Shown here one piece after another: positions 1 through 11,408 of a stretch of DNA of 64,000 nucleotides. Both the position numbers and the translations under genes were made by a program. Each line of letters begins with the position of its first letter. Positions within the stretch are counted from its first letter, which is position 1. The notes under the pieces were generated by a model. The model ran no database searches. It was not told where the DNA came from and saw only the letters and a list, made by a program, of their open reading frames with translations. The stretch comes from Diphasiastrum complanatum (taxonomy: Eukaryota > Streptophyta > Lycopodiopsida > Lycopodiales > Lycopodiaceae): positions 29,149,777-29,213,776 of the forward strand of contig CM055093.1 of NCBI GenBank assembly GCA_029204225.1, written 5' to 3'.

Positions 1-997
1 CTGCATCGAGATTTCTCTCTCCTTTGGAATCAACCATTCTCTCTCCAATTGTGCATCCACCTTTCTCTCCTCAAGAATTGCCATTCTTTCTCCACCTGAG
101 CATTCTCTCTCCACCACGCAATCAACATTCTCTCTTCACCCTCACGCCCATCATTACGTCGTGGAACGCCCAAGGGCCTCGGGCCTTCAACCACACTAGT
201 TGTTGAGGATGAGAACTACATTTTGTCAAAGACTCCATTGCAATCTACACGTTTTCCTCTCAATTTTTGCATTCTATGGTGGAAAGGAGATAGCTTAATC
301 ATACTTATCCCTAGAACAAAATGTAATTCTTTATATTCTATGACCTTATGGCCCATTATTTGTGTCTACCTCAAGTCTTACATGTATGGATGGTTTAGAT
401 TGAGTCTGGGGACAATCATTATCTAGGATTCCATGTTGGTGACATGGTGTATTTGTGAGGCTTAAATTTGCAAAAACCATTGAGTCCACGAAAAGCCATG
501 AATATTTTCTTAAAAAATTGAGCGCGCTTTGACTTTCATAAAGGTTGATCGAGGTCACACACATGCAATTTTCGGTAGCATCGATTATAGTTTACATAAT
601 GGCAGGGTGACCGAATCAGTGTTGGCAAAAAGCCAACAAATACAAACAACCCAATTGTTGAAATTTATTTTTTATCGCTTCATTTTAGATTTATAGGTAT
701 TTTATATGGCTCAAAATCAGCTACTAATTTTAGCTATAAATCTTAGGTTTTAAGGTTATATTTTAATCTTTATCGATTCCATAATAAATTTGCGGTTTTT
801 TATAAGACTAGTTAGAAACTTTTTTACGAGCACTGGACCAAATGGAAAGGTAAGTGGAGAATCACATTCTCCCATACACAATGATGAAAAGTTGTGATTT
901 CTTGAAACTCTAATTCGCTCTAGTCTTCAGCCCTCGAAATACGTAGCAGTTGTGAGGAGTGATATCGGACACATGGCATCATGTGGTTGATTGAACG
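1..997. other. Non-coding AT-rich stretch, no supported gene
   Basis: The first 220 bases are CT-rich and the rest is AT-rich. Short open frames exist but have no recognisable domain. Around 431-456 one frame reads FHVGDMVYL, which resembles the small C-terminal module of a gypsy integrase, but the flanking frames are closed and I do not call a gene. Confidence 0.5.
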
Positions 998-2435
998 AGC
1001 TACTATAGCTATGGGGTGCTTTCCAAAAGCCTTTTCTTGTCTTGGCTTCCAAGTTACGCCATACGTTTTTAACCCATAGGTGAATTATGATGGATGTCAA
1101 GATATTTTCTATCTATAGCTACTATAGCTATGGTATTCATCATCCAAGGGCGGGCTATTTGATGTAGCCACACTCGCTACTCCAGCAGCTCGAGGCTGCT
1201 ACAACAGATAGCCCACCTCTGGATGGCAGATACTTAGTACATAGCCCTCTTTGATGGAATCTCAAGCAAATGAAGCACTCATGGATGGAACTTAAAAAGT
1301 TATGTCATATTATGACATTTGTGGGGCCCACATAAAGTCTTTGGCGCAAGATCTTCCCTCATGACTATTGTGGCTCAATGAGAGAATTCGCCATTAAATC
1401 CTTAATAAATGCCTCTACAAACATTATCTATTCCATAAAGATCTATACTTCTGATAAGTTTTTACCAATTAGATGACTATATTAATAATCACAAATTAGA
1501 TTGCATGAAATGATTTTCATAAAACATCTATTTTTTTTTTTAAATAACTAGAGAAATGAATCTAGGTGGGCAAATCCAATTGAAGCAAGCGACAACCTCA
1601 CACAACATACGGGCCAATACAAAATACCTACATTGAGTGAATGCAAGAAAACATTTTTGATAAACATTTGCTAGGGGTGCTTTCCAAAAGCCTTTTCTTG
1701 TCTTGGCTTCCAAGTTACGCCATACGTTTTTAACCCATAGGTGAATTATGATGGATGTCAAGATATTTTCTATCTATAGCTACTATAGCTATGGTATTCA
1801 TCATCCAAGGGCGGGCTATTTGATGTAGCCACACTCGCTACTCCAGCAGCTCGAGGCTGCTACAACAGGTAGCCCACCTCTGGATGGCAGATACTTAGTA
1901 CATAGCCCTCTTTGATGGAATCTCAAGCAAATGAAGCACTCATGGATGGAACTTAAAAAGTTATGTCATATTATGACATTTGTGGGGCCCACATAAAGTC
2001 TTTGGCGCAAGATCTTCCCTCATGACTATTGTGGCTCAATGAGAGAATTCGCCATTAAATCCTTAATACATGCCTCTACAAACATTATCTATTCCATAAA
2101 GATCTATACTTCTGATAAGTTTTTACCAATTAGATGACTATATTAATAATCACAAATTAGATTGCATGAAATGATTTTCATAAAACATCTGTTTTTTTTT
2201 TAAATAACTAGAGAAATGAATCTAGGTGGGCAAATCCAATTGAAGCAAGCGACAACCTCACACAACATACGGGCCAATACAAAATACCTACATTGAGTGA
2301 ATGCAAGAAAACATTTTTGATAAACATTTGCTAGGGGTGCTTTCCAAAAGCCTTTTCTTGTCTTGGCTTCCAAGTTAGGCCATACGTTTTTAACCCATAG
2401 ATGAATTATGATGGATGTCAAGATATTTTCTATCT
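998..2435. repeat. Tandem repeat, 661-bp unit, two full copies and one internally deleted copy
   Basis: Two full units lie at 1115-1775 and 1776-2435 and differ at only a few bases. A third, leftmost copy (about 998-1114) keeps only the first ~17 bases of the unit (AGCTACTATAGCTATGG) and its last ~100 bases, so about 545 bases are missing inside it. The right edge ends at CTATCT, after which the sequence becomes unique. Each unit contains an imperfect palindrome around AGCAGCTCGAGGCTGCT. A 73-codon minus-strand frame (1540-1761 and 2200-2421) is carried along in both full units and matches no family I know. Confidence 0.9.
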
Positions 2436-3625
2436 TCCCAATACATCATATGTTATCATCTTGTTTCAAATGCTTGGAAGAAGTGTTTTGCAACTCCAAA
2501 TGGTTGTATTGTTTGGAGATGAGGCAAAAATCCCTAAAACATTGAACTTCAAAGAGAATGGAAAGATTCTTTCACATAAGAACGATGTCATAGGATGTCC
2601 CAATTCATGCTTGTATTATAGGAAACTTCAATTTGTCCTTCTCATCCTTGTAATGCTTCTCAGTTTTATCAATTCAAAAGATCACATTGTGATGAAATAT
2701 GCATAGGAGCACTGATCCTAATACCCCTTTTCATCTTGGGAGTGCTGAAATCCATAGGCACCTTCCAAGGGTGGAATAATCAAGTAACATAAAAGTTTTG
2801 GTGTCATGGTAGGGGAGAATTTTGAACTAGAAAAACTTGGCACTTTTGTAGACTTTTGTTGTTTTTGGTATTGTTTTTTGTGTTAAGTCTTTTGTTGATG
2901 TTATTTATTTCTATCAATTACAACTGGTTTTAGTTTTTTTGGCCTTTCACCAATGTCTCTTCTTATTATTTTTTGCTTGGTTCTCTGGTTACTAGTTGCT
3001 TGAAACTGCTCAAAATTGTAATATTTGAGTATAAACATGAGAGAACATAATATTTGCCTTCACACACGTGGCCATGAGCATTCTGTGTGCATGATTTGAA
3101 ATACTCATAGACAAGCATTTTGAAATATTTAAATGAAAGCATTTCAAAGTATTCGTAGACTTGAATCCTTGACAATCACACATTGGGATATTCAAATATG
3201 TTTCAAACTTTGAACTCTCTGGAGAATTACAGCAACCAAACAATAAATGTGAGTGATGACCATTTGCTTGTTTGTCTCCTCCAACTTTCTCCTTTCTTGA
3301 TATGTCTCCACCATAAAACTCCATGAATGAGCCTCCATCTCCATCTTGCCACAAGAAGCCATCAAACCTTGGAAATCCATGAGTAGGTGAGTACATAAAT
3401 GATGCAAATCCAACACCACATGACTCCATAAACCAAGTAGGTTGCACTAGTCCATCTTCAAGATCTACTTGACACAAGAAAATGACCATGAATTCACCAA
3501 AAATTGACAATCTCCAAACATAACCAGTTTCTTTCAAATCCAAGTCCAGTCCATTGGAAGGCCCTCATGAAAGTCATGAAGTATGTCCAAGCTACAAAAC
3601 ACCTCAATATTTGCTATGGAGACAG
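2436..3625. other. No supported gene
   Basis: AT-rich sequence. A minus-strand open frame of 177 codons (3010-3543) has no recognisable domain, odd composition and no clear neighbours, so I treat it as chance or as an unrecognised transposon remnant. Confidence 0.4.
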
Positions 3626-3800
3626 CCAATCTGCAATATTCTAGAGGGCTACACAGATGCAGATTGGGCAAGAGATATCGACACAAGCATACCGACCTCT
3701 GAATTTGTGTTCCAATCAAGGTGGCATACTGATGTGGCAAGTGTCTTGTTCACTAGGTCTCCCTCTGTACTGAGCTTTACGACACCCGATTTGTTGTCTC
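3626..3800 (+). pseudogene. Copia RNase H remnant
   Basis: The frame beginning near 3554 reads GYTDADWARDIDT followed by a stretch like the copia RNase H strand that carries the first catalytic aspartate (family pattern: YSDADWAGD). Only this part of the domain is present. No RT lies upstream and no LTR is visible beside it. It is a short, old fragment of a Ty1/copia element that is not obviously related to the copia elements further right. Confidence 0.6.
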
Positions 3801-4395
3801 CTGTAGCCAAAGATATGATCATCTGAAGTTTTGCAATTTTGTGAGCAAAAATTGGTAGAATTTCAAATTGTTGTGATTGCATGCAAGTCATTTTCCTATT
3901 TTGTGGTATTTTGCATGCATGGAATGTCTGCATGTTGATTCTCAGATTAATTTTTACATACATGAGTGGTTTAGATCTGTTTTGAGTGGTTATATGCATG
4001 TACTCTGATTGTTAGATACAAAATTGGGTTTTATAGCTGACAATTTCCGTAGAACTTGATTTTACTGTCGCATGTCTTGCATGCTTGATGGACATTAATG
4101 TAGTAAAATTAAGAATTGAACGGTGAACCGAATTTTCGATTTCGATCGCTTAATAATTGACAGTGATTTTTTGAGAAGTTTTAGAAAATGTAAAATTTAA
4201 AAAAAAAAATTAAAAGTGCAAAAACTCAAAATTTTCAGTTTTTTTCAGTTTCTTGTAATATCTATAAAATTGGCTAAAAATAGTGATTTGACCATGCTGG
4301 AATCAATTTCAGTTTGTTTTTTGGTCAACTGTACTTCACTATGAGTTAATTTGATATTAACTAAATTTAGCAATTTTCAGGATAGATATATCGAG

Positions 4396-5722
4396 ATGGC
4401 CGAAGAAACTTCAAATCAAGCCACAAATCCAGGTGCGCCATCTTATATGGTGATTTGTCAACAATTGAGTACGACGCTTAATGATTTGAATAATCGTAAG
4501 CAAATGAGAGATCAGCAAATGGAGGTTTTGTTGAATCAAGTCAAATTGATGTCTTCACCCAATCTCGGTTTCAACCGGAGGTTTATGCGGGGGAGAAGGA
4601 GAAGAAACCTGAAGTCATCGAGGACTAGCTGGCCAAGTGGAGTAGTTACTTCAATCTGCATGGTGTTCCTGATGAGAAGAAAATTGAAAGTGTCGTGATG
4701 TTCTTACGTGGCAAAGCATCATCGTGGTGGCGAGATTTACTGGTGAAGCCAATTACTTGGGATGCGTTTGCAAAAGTTTTTAAAAAAGCTTTCGTAGTTG
4801 TTGATGACGTTGACTACTACTTGAAGTTCATGAACTGCAGAATGGGTACAAAGAGTTTAGACTCTTATATCCATGAATTCATGGACCTATAAAATAGGGT
4901 TCTATCATTCGAAGCAAAGTTGGCACTTTGGTAGTTTGTCCTAGGTTTGTCAGCCGACTATCAGAACGAATGTAGGTGAAATGTGCTTCAAAACCTTGAG
5001 GATGTGTTTCAGATTGTGAAATCATATGATTCCACAGTGGTGGCATCCAGGAAGCAGTTTGCACAAATTCCAGCCACTTTGAAAACCAAGAAAAGTAAGA
5101 AGCGCAGTCCAGACCAAGCAAAATATTTTGATGAATTAGATCAAGCAGCATCGGAACCTAGGAAGTTGAAGAGAAAGATATTTAAGAATTCTATGTCCTA
5201 GGAAAAGGTTAAGAAAGAGAACTTATGTTTCGTTTGTAAGAAGCCTGGACATATGAAGAAATTTTGTCCATAAAGGAAGAAAGTGTCTGCTCATATGATT
5301 GAGATTCTAGGAGGCAATGGTAAGACTTTGAAAATTAACCTGACTGATTGTGAGTGTGAATGTTCTTTTAGTACTACTTCTTCCTTGCCAAAGGACATTT
5401 TTTGTTTAATTGGCACAGTTAAAGATTAAGGAGTGAGTATTTTATTGAAAAGTGGTTCAACTCATAATTTTATTAATTCTCGTCTTGTGCATAAACTCAG
5501 CTTGGAAACTGAAGGCAACAATCATAGATATAAAGTTTATCTAGCTTCAAGAGCAGAGTTGGAGACTTGAAACATAAAAGTCCTGAAGCTCCCAATTTTG
5601 ATGCAAGGACACATAAAATTAGTTAATTTTCATGTTTTAGACCTAGCTCGTACTGATTTAATCTTAGGTTATGAATGGTTATTTAGTAAGTCGCCTTCTC
5701 TGTTAATTGATTTTGAGAAGTA
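4396..5722 (+). pseudogene. Decayed Ty3/gypsy gag-protease
   Basis: A gypsy gag region begins at about 4396 (MAEETSNQATNPGAP). It continues, after frame changes, into the capsid-like segment at 4695-4892 containing FLRGKASSWWRDL, which matches the retrotransposon gag domain. A zinc knuckle, CFVCKKPGHMKKFC (CX2CX4HX4C), lies near 5227-5268. It is followed by an aspartic-protease-like segment with SGSTHNFIN near 5450 and LILGYEWL near 5660. The residue expected to be the catalytic aspartate before SGS is lysine here. Several in-frame stops and frameshifts make the region non-functional. RT and integrase are absent: the sequence changes to a copia LTR near 5730. Confidence 0.8.
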
Positions 5723-5730
5723 GTAGATTC

Positions 5731-6202
5731 AAATTTGAATAGTTGGGTACATTGAATCTAGACCCAAAATTAGTAGAGTTAGCATTTTGGTGGGAAAGCC
5801 AAGTGGCCAAATAGGGTTTGGACCTACTATAAAAGGATGTAACTCATGGAGAAAGTATTCTTCTCTCTTCTCTATCTCATTTCATGCTTATACATGGTTC
5901 TCTTGGGTTCTACTATCCATTGGTGCACTATCTTGGTGATTGCTTGCAATTCTAAGTGTAGAATGATCTATATTTGTTATTTTTGATCCACACGTGTAAA
6001 ATGTAGTAGCTTGATGGTTTTGTAATGAAAACAACAATAATTTATCATTTCATACAAGTTTGATCAAGTTCTATTGGTGTTTGCATCTCATTTTGTGTGC
6101 AGATGCTGATTTTTCTACATTGGTGAGATTGGTAGTGTATTTCTCTTTCTAACCAAAGATCATTCAAATAGATTGGATCTTAAGGATCTGAAATCTTTCA
6201 CA
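5731..6202 (+). repeat. Copia 5' LTR, left edge uncertain
   Basis: The sequence runs into a plant initiator-Met primer site directly after an LTR-like end in CACA at 6202. A TATA-like TATAAAA at about 5829 lies before a CT-rich leader, as expected for an LTR promoter. The left edge cannot be fixed because no partner LTR is visible. The element is truncated: only ~160 bases of internal sequence follow before repeat A begins. Confidence 0.55.
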
Positions 6203-6214
6203 TGGTATTAGAGC
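6203..6214 (+). promoter_or_regulatory. Primer-binding site, initiator Met-tRNA type
   Basis: TGGTATTAGAGC is one base away from the canonical plant TGGTATCAGAGC, which pairs with the 3' end of tRNA-iMet and primes minus-strand synthesis. It directly follows the LTR end. The next ~150 bases contain a start codon near 6230 and a short open frame that is cut off by repeat A. Confidence 0.75.
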
Positions 6215-6418
6215 TTGTGTTTTAAGTTATGAAGGAGAAAATCATATCTATCAATGATTTGGTGAAGATATCAAGTCTAGAGCATGCTAGAGAGGATTCT
6301 ACACCAAAATCAAGTTTTTTTGCTTTTGTAGATTGGATAAGTGCTAGAAGAGAATTTGTGAGATAGTTTCAAATCTTGGTGATTCCTTTTGAAAGCATTT
6401 GTTGTTGTTCAAAGGAGT

Positions 6419-7316
6419 TGTAGGGCAGGCATCCCAAAGAGAGCCAGGAGCCACGACTTAGCTTCCCAGCCTTCAACTCTTGTCGTCCAAACCCACTTGA
6501 GATACAAGCAGCCAACTCACCAACAACAATCAGACTTAACCAACTGGAAGTTCGGAAACCAACATTGAGATCCAAGTTGTCACCATGCCAGATCGGGGGT
6601 CCCGATGTGGGTGACTTCCCTCCAAGCAAGCTGCCCGACATACATCAAACTTAACCAACTCAAAGCTTCATTACAAACGAGTAACATCCATTCCAAGCAA
6701 GGGGTCTGCCTTACATCAGACTTAACCAACAGAAAGCTTCGTCATGAGCGCTGGAAGCCAACCTGGCGCCTCGCCAGACTGGACAGCCATAAACAGGTAA
6801 CTTCACCCAAGCAAGTCATCCAACTCAGGTGACAGGTTAGAGCCCGTTCCCCAAGAGCTTAACCCATTCACATTCATGCAAGGAACACTCAGAACCACAA
6901 GTTGCGACAGATATGGAGACAACCAGTTCCTAGACCAAATGGTCCCGACAACATACCGCTGGCGCCACAGACCGAATGGTCCCAATAGCATACCGCTGGC
7001 ATCCCGGAATACGACCCTCAGCTATGTGCCAAATTAAAAAGTTTGAAGCGGCCTTACAACTGGTGCTTTTACCGAACACTGAAACCTAGAAGGTAATAAG
7101 AGTCAGCTTGAGAAAAATCCCACTTTATTGATAAATCTAAGAAGGTTACATTTTAAGTGTGTGACCAACCCTAGTCTCCTGGGCGCTGGCATGCCAAGGT
7201 GAGTGCCAGGACAACATTCCAGCCAAGGAGGCAGAGACTTGGTTGGAGCTCGCCCTGAGTCACAACCCGCACTCCCCTATAGTATTGGTGAGATTCGCCA
7301 CCTCTCCTCATATCAA
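6419..7316 (+). repeat. Repeat A, copy 1 (LTR-like)
   Basis: About 0.9 kb starting TGTAGGGCAGGC. It is repeated in direct orientation at 8641-9371 plus 15547-15700, and inverted at about 15955-16750. In the inverse sense it starts near TTGTCCTGGCAC, carries an AATAAA (in CAATAAAGTGGG) and ends in CTACA, which suggests an LTR read on the minus strand. The open frames inside it recur only because the repeat recurs and have no domain. Confidence 0.7.
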
Positions 7317-7655
7317 GTACTCTACCAGGCTGGTAAAGCACGTTTTCTCTCTCTAGTATTTTCTCTCTCTAGAAAGTCATTTTCTCGCTCTAGAATTTAT
7401 TGATCCCCAGGCTTCCTTTAATCATGCCTAGATCGTGTGAGGTGATTGCACATCGATCCGAGCTCTCTGGACTTCGCTAGAACCGCTCAAAGATTTTCAG
7501 CCATAGGAACTTGGCGCTGGCTAGATTCTGGTCACAGTGAGGCCAGGAGCGACGCCGGCACTAGTGGCACCAGGAGCAGGGGTGCTGCTGGCGCTGGGGA
7601 CAATGCTGGCTCCGGTGGCACCAGAAGTAAAGCTTGTAAAAGTCACTTTACAACA
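7317..7655 (+). repeat. Repeats C and B, copy 1
   Basis: Repeat C (7317-7446) contains TCTCTCTAG runs and ends CCTAGATCGTGTGAGGTGAT. Repeat B (7447-7655) starts TGCACATCGAT, is GC-rich in the middle (GGCGCTGG-like triplets) and ends CTTTACAACA. The pair recurs around 15701-15935, 21423-21740, 21741-21931, 36408-36638 and 37146-37357. The right edge of B (inverse TGTTGTAAAG) is the same decamer that begins the gypsy LTRs in this window. Confidence 0.75.
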
Positions 7656-8640
7656 TCCACCCCACGTTATAAAATCTGATGTTCTCATCAAATGTCAGAT
7701 TAAAGTAAAGTTGTCTCCCAATTAAAATTAACTATACATTTGAGCTACTTGGCACAGTACTCAATTTACTGGCCACTTTTTATTAACATTGAAGCTGGCA
7801 CACCACAAGTCGGAGGCTCGGCTCTTTGTATAGAAAAATTACTTAACTTGAAAATATCACTTTGTCTGGAAAAAGCGTAGATTTTATATCGCTTTCGTAA
7901 AACCCAAGAACCTTATTAACTGGTGACAGAGGCCATTCTTTGAAATGGTCGCCCCTATTGCTTCTGAGTTTTGACTTTGGAACTCCTTTGAGCTCTTGAT
8001 TTGTCCTTGATGCACTTTGTGTTGAGCTCTCTGAGCTCCAGATTTGATCAATTCTGCACAGGTATCAGGGCTCTTTGAGCCAAAGGATTTATCATTTGAT
8101 TGCTCACTTTAAGGTCCACTCCGTGCCTTGTTGCTTCTGCACCTTGATTTCTCTCCTTGTCCCAGCCTGATCTTGATACTTTTCATTTTTGGCTCTTTGA
8201 GGTAGGCAAAGATTGAGTACGCTGCAATGCGCCTCTCACTTAGCTTGAAGTAGATGTCTTTGAATTCAATCCAAAAGTAACCATTGACCTCGTGGGAGCC
8301 AAGGGGTCACACCAGTTTGATTCACATATAAACTATCTCTTCGCGTTCGTTTGAGGCGCCATGTCCGTCGCGCAAATCTTGACTTTCACAATTCCATCAC
8401 TGGTCAGTTGCCTCACAATCAAAACAAGAAGTGTACATCTAGCTTGGCTTCAAACAGCTCTCTTTGAATCAGACACATGCACCCAAAGATTGCACTAGTT
8501 CGATCTCAACTCGAACTGTCCCTTAGCGTCCGTTTGAAGTACCAAGTCTCTCGTGCAAGACTCATTTTTCACAGTTCCTTCATTGATCAGCTGGCTTACA
8601 CGTAACACAAGTCAGAGTACTCATTGTGTCTCCTCATCAT
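7656..8640 (+). repeat. Repeat D, copy 1
   Basis: The longest of three copies (others 21932-22346 and 36639-37145). It starts TCCACCCCACG and includes GGTATCAGGGCTC near 8061. In all three loci B runs into D, so B and D were probably one repeat. No coding frame of note. Confidence 0.7.
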
Positions 8641-9371
8641 TGCTGGTCCAGAGAAAGACTTAGCTTCTCAGCCTTCAACTCTTGCCATCCAAACCCACTT
8701 GACATACAAGCAGCCAACTCGCCAACAACGATCAGACTTAACCAACTGGAAGCTCAAAAACCAACATTGAGATCCAACCTGGCGCCATGTCAGATCGGGG
8801 GTCCCGATGTGGGTGACTTCCCTCCAAGCAAGCCGCCCGACATACATCAAACTTAACCAACTTGAAGCTTCATTACAAACGAGTAACATCCATTTCAATC
8901 AAGGGGTCTGACTTACATCAGACTTAACCAACTGAAAGCTTCGTCATGAGCACTGGAAGCCAACCTGGCGTCACGCCAGACTGGATAGCCATAAACAGGT
9001 AACTTCCACCCAAGCAAGTCATCCAACTCAGCCGACAGGTTGGAGCCCGTTCCCCAAGAGCTTAACCCATTCACGTTCATCCAAGGAACACTCAAAACCA
9101 CAAGCTGCGACAGATATGGAGACAACCAGTTCCTGGACCAAATGGTCCTGACAGCATACCGCTGGCGACACAAACCAAATGGTCCCGACGGCATACCGCT
9201 GGCGTCCTGAGATACGACCCTCAGTTACATGCCAGATCAAAAAGTTTGAGCGGCCTTACAACTGGCACTGTTACCGAACATTGAAACCTAGAGGGTAATC
9301 AGAGTCAGTTTGAGGAAAATCCCACTTTATTAATAAATCTAAGAAGGTTACATTTCAAGTGTGTGATCGAC
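8641..9371 (+). repeat. Repeat A, copy 2, left part
   Basis: Closely matches 6460-7170. It is broken at 9371 by gypsy I and resumes at 15547. The unbroken copy 1 at ~7165-7180 shows that the two sides belong together. Confidence 0.8.
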
Positions 9372-10275
9372 TGTTGTAAAGCTGACTCAGGTGCACCCAG
9401 CGTGCCCTGTAAGATTCTAAGGGATGACGTTCCCTAAGGTCCCAGAGCAACTTAGAATGTGAAGGACTGAGCCTCCGATCTGTGGTTAGCCAGTCAAGTA
9501 GTCACAAGTCATGAGCTAGCTCTGGAGCTTGAGTCATGGCCTAGTCAGGAAGCAAGTTGATTCTGCCGCCGGAACGGGTCCCGGGACCCAGGTCGGGGAG
9601 CCAAACTGATTCTGCTAGGCTTGCCCGGCTTAATCAGCAAAATAAAAACTAAGTCCTAAAAAACGTGCTTTATCAGAAAGCACTATGTTTCAGGATAGAG
9701 GGGGTGCACCGAATCACACCAGAACTATAGGGGGAGTCCTTTAGACAGAAACTTGGGCAGCTCAACCAGCGCCAGAAATCCAGTCGCCAGGTCTCAACTC
9801 CCTCTACCAACACGAGCCAGGCACAATGCCCAGCACGTGTTGGTGGCCTCTGAGACCGGTCAGTCTATGTATGAATGTAACCTCTTCCAAATAAAGTTGA
9901 TCCTTGGGGATGATTACCATTTCGGTTTTGCCTCCGGGACTGGTCCAAGTTAAAGGACCCTTACTACAACCTTTTTGAGTCGTCGGCGCCTAAGGGTCCA
10001 CGTCACCGACATGTAGTTCGCCGCTACGCCAATTGGTTAGTTTGGCGACCACTATGCCTTGGGTTTCATGTGTGGCTTGTCTTTGCCTTTGGTTACCTTT
10101 TGGGGATGGATTTTGAATTGGCTTTTAAGTTGGCTGGGATTCTAGTCTGAATGGTTAAGCTTGTTATGTTTCTAAGATGGCTTTTACGTAAGTGCATGAT
10201 GGATGAAAGTTAGACTCAAGCATGTGTTGGGAAAACCGCTCAAGTCCCAGCGCCCTCTGAGGCCCCGGTGCAACA
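9372..10275 (+). repeat. Gypsy I 5' LTR
   Basis: Starts TGTTGTAAAG and ends GGTGCAACA. It is similar to the right LTR at 14639-15546 and to the gypsy II LTRs. An AATAAA at ~9890 is a candidate polyadenylation signal. Confidence 0.9.
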
Positions 10276-10277
10276 TG

Positions 10278-10290
10278 TGGTATCAGAGCC
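10278..10290 (+). promoter_or_regulatory. Gypsy I primer-binding site
   Basis: TGGTATCAGAGCC, a perfect match to the plant initiator-Met primer site, two bases after the LTR end. Confidence 0.92.
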
Positions 10291-10830
10291 GACTAGCCAG
10301 TCAGCTATGCAAGTCTCACAAGAATGGCCACGTTTTGAGATTTGTCAAGACGACCGTTGTGCAAGGTGCTGCCCACAGTGTAAGCATGGGTGCGTCCACG
10401 GTCGGGGTGGTAGACAAAACGGGGGACTTGATGAGGCAAGGTGTTGCCCTTGAGGAGCATGGGAGGTTAGCTGTCGGTGCAGGATAGCTACCGATCGTTT
10501 AGTTATAAGGTCTATCGACCAAAAAGTGGTGGGGCGTGATTGAGGCAATGTGCTGCTTAATGGTGAAAGCACGGATGGTTGGGTGGATGTTTTCCCGTGG
10601 GCTAATTATGTGATAGATTTGAGTGGGCGCGGCTAGGCAAAGTCCTACGTCCGGTCTCAAGGGGAATGGGGCTTGAGAGGGATCCTCTGTATTTGCTTTG
10701 GTTGGTATGTTCGTTTGTGGTGTGCTTGTTTGGACCTGAATAACCCTTGGTTGCTTAACCTCTTCCAGGTGATCTGATCTAGTTGGGAGTTGAAGGAGGA
10801 GTTTACATTTGTGGGTGGATGACATACAAG
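10291..10830 (+). other. Gypsy I leader with gag deleted
   Basis: About 540 bases between primer site and protease. The part at ~10470-10720 closely matches the gypsy II leader at ~17500-17740, so it is untranslated leader and not gag. No capsid or zinc-knuckle sequence follows, which implies a deletion of gag. Open frames here (for example 10203-10487) straddle the LTR edge and are not genes. Confidence 0.7.
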
Positions 10831-10831
10831 T

Positions 10832-11408
10832 ATGGAAAGGAGCTTCCATGGGGCAACCCCCAATATTGGTTCAAGATTATTATTCCTATCCGAAAAGATC
10901 GCGGGGAGGAAGTCAGATTTCATGATCGACTCTGGAGCTTCACATCTATATTTCAAGGAGCGTAGTGGAACAGTTCAGCTTGCCGACCAGAAATGTAATA
11001 TCAACGCTCAAGGTAGAAACAACAAAGGGAGCATTGGACGCAGACAAAGCAACATTGAATATCCCGGTGCAAATTGGGAGATGGAAGGCTAAACTTAGCT
11101 TTTTGATTTTAGAGATGGATGTCTTCGATGTAATTTTGGGCCTTCCCTGGCTAAATGAACATTGTATTGCTGTTTTGGGTAGGAGCTCAAACTTGGTTCG
11201 CTTGGATTACAAGGGACAGATCTGTATGACAAAAGCTCTGCCTGGAGAAAATGCTAAGGGTACTGATATTGAGCAAAATCTGTTTGCTGCATCTATGATT
11301 ATGGCGAAAGGGAAAAGATCAAAGTGCTTTTTTTGTATCTATAGAGAGGTTCCAGAAGGGAAAAACGCACAACAAAAAACTTGCCAAAAGAGGTGGCAGA
11401 TTTGCTAG
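10832..11408 (+). pseudogene. Gypsy I aspartic protease
   Basis: The catalytic motif FMIDSGASHLYF is at ~10916-10952 in one frame. The rest of the domain, including the second conserved motif VFDVILGLPWLNEH, continues in another frame from 10965, so there is a frameshift just after the active site. A second frameshift near 11390 returns to the RT frame. In the family the enzyme cleaves the gag-pol precursor inside the virus-like particle. Here it cannot be made as one chain. Confidence 0.85.

Noticed and set aside
223-564. Possible gypsy integrase C-terminus (FHVGDMVYL)
   Set aside because: Only nine residues match, in a frame closed on both sides, with no other integrase motif nearby.
3010-3543. 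177-codon minus-strand open frame as a gene
   Set aside because: No domain, no typical composition, overlaps other open frames, and no conserved neighbour.
6605-9240. Recurrent ~60-90-codon frames such as those containing WSRNWLSPYLSQLVVL
   Set aside because: They recur only because repeat A recurs, and they change length between copies. They are frames across an LTR-like repeat.
10203-10487. 94-codon frame at the gypsy I LTR-leader junction as gag
   Set aside because: It starts inside the LTR, crosses the primer site, and lacks capsid and zinc-knuckle motifs.
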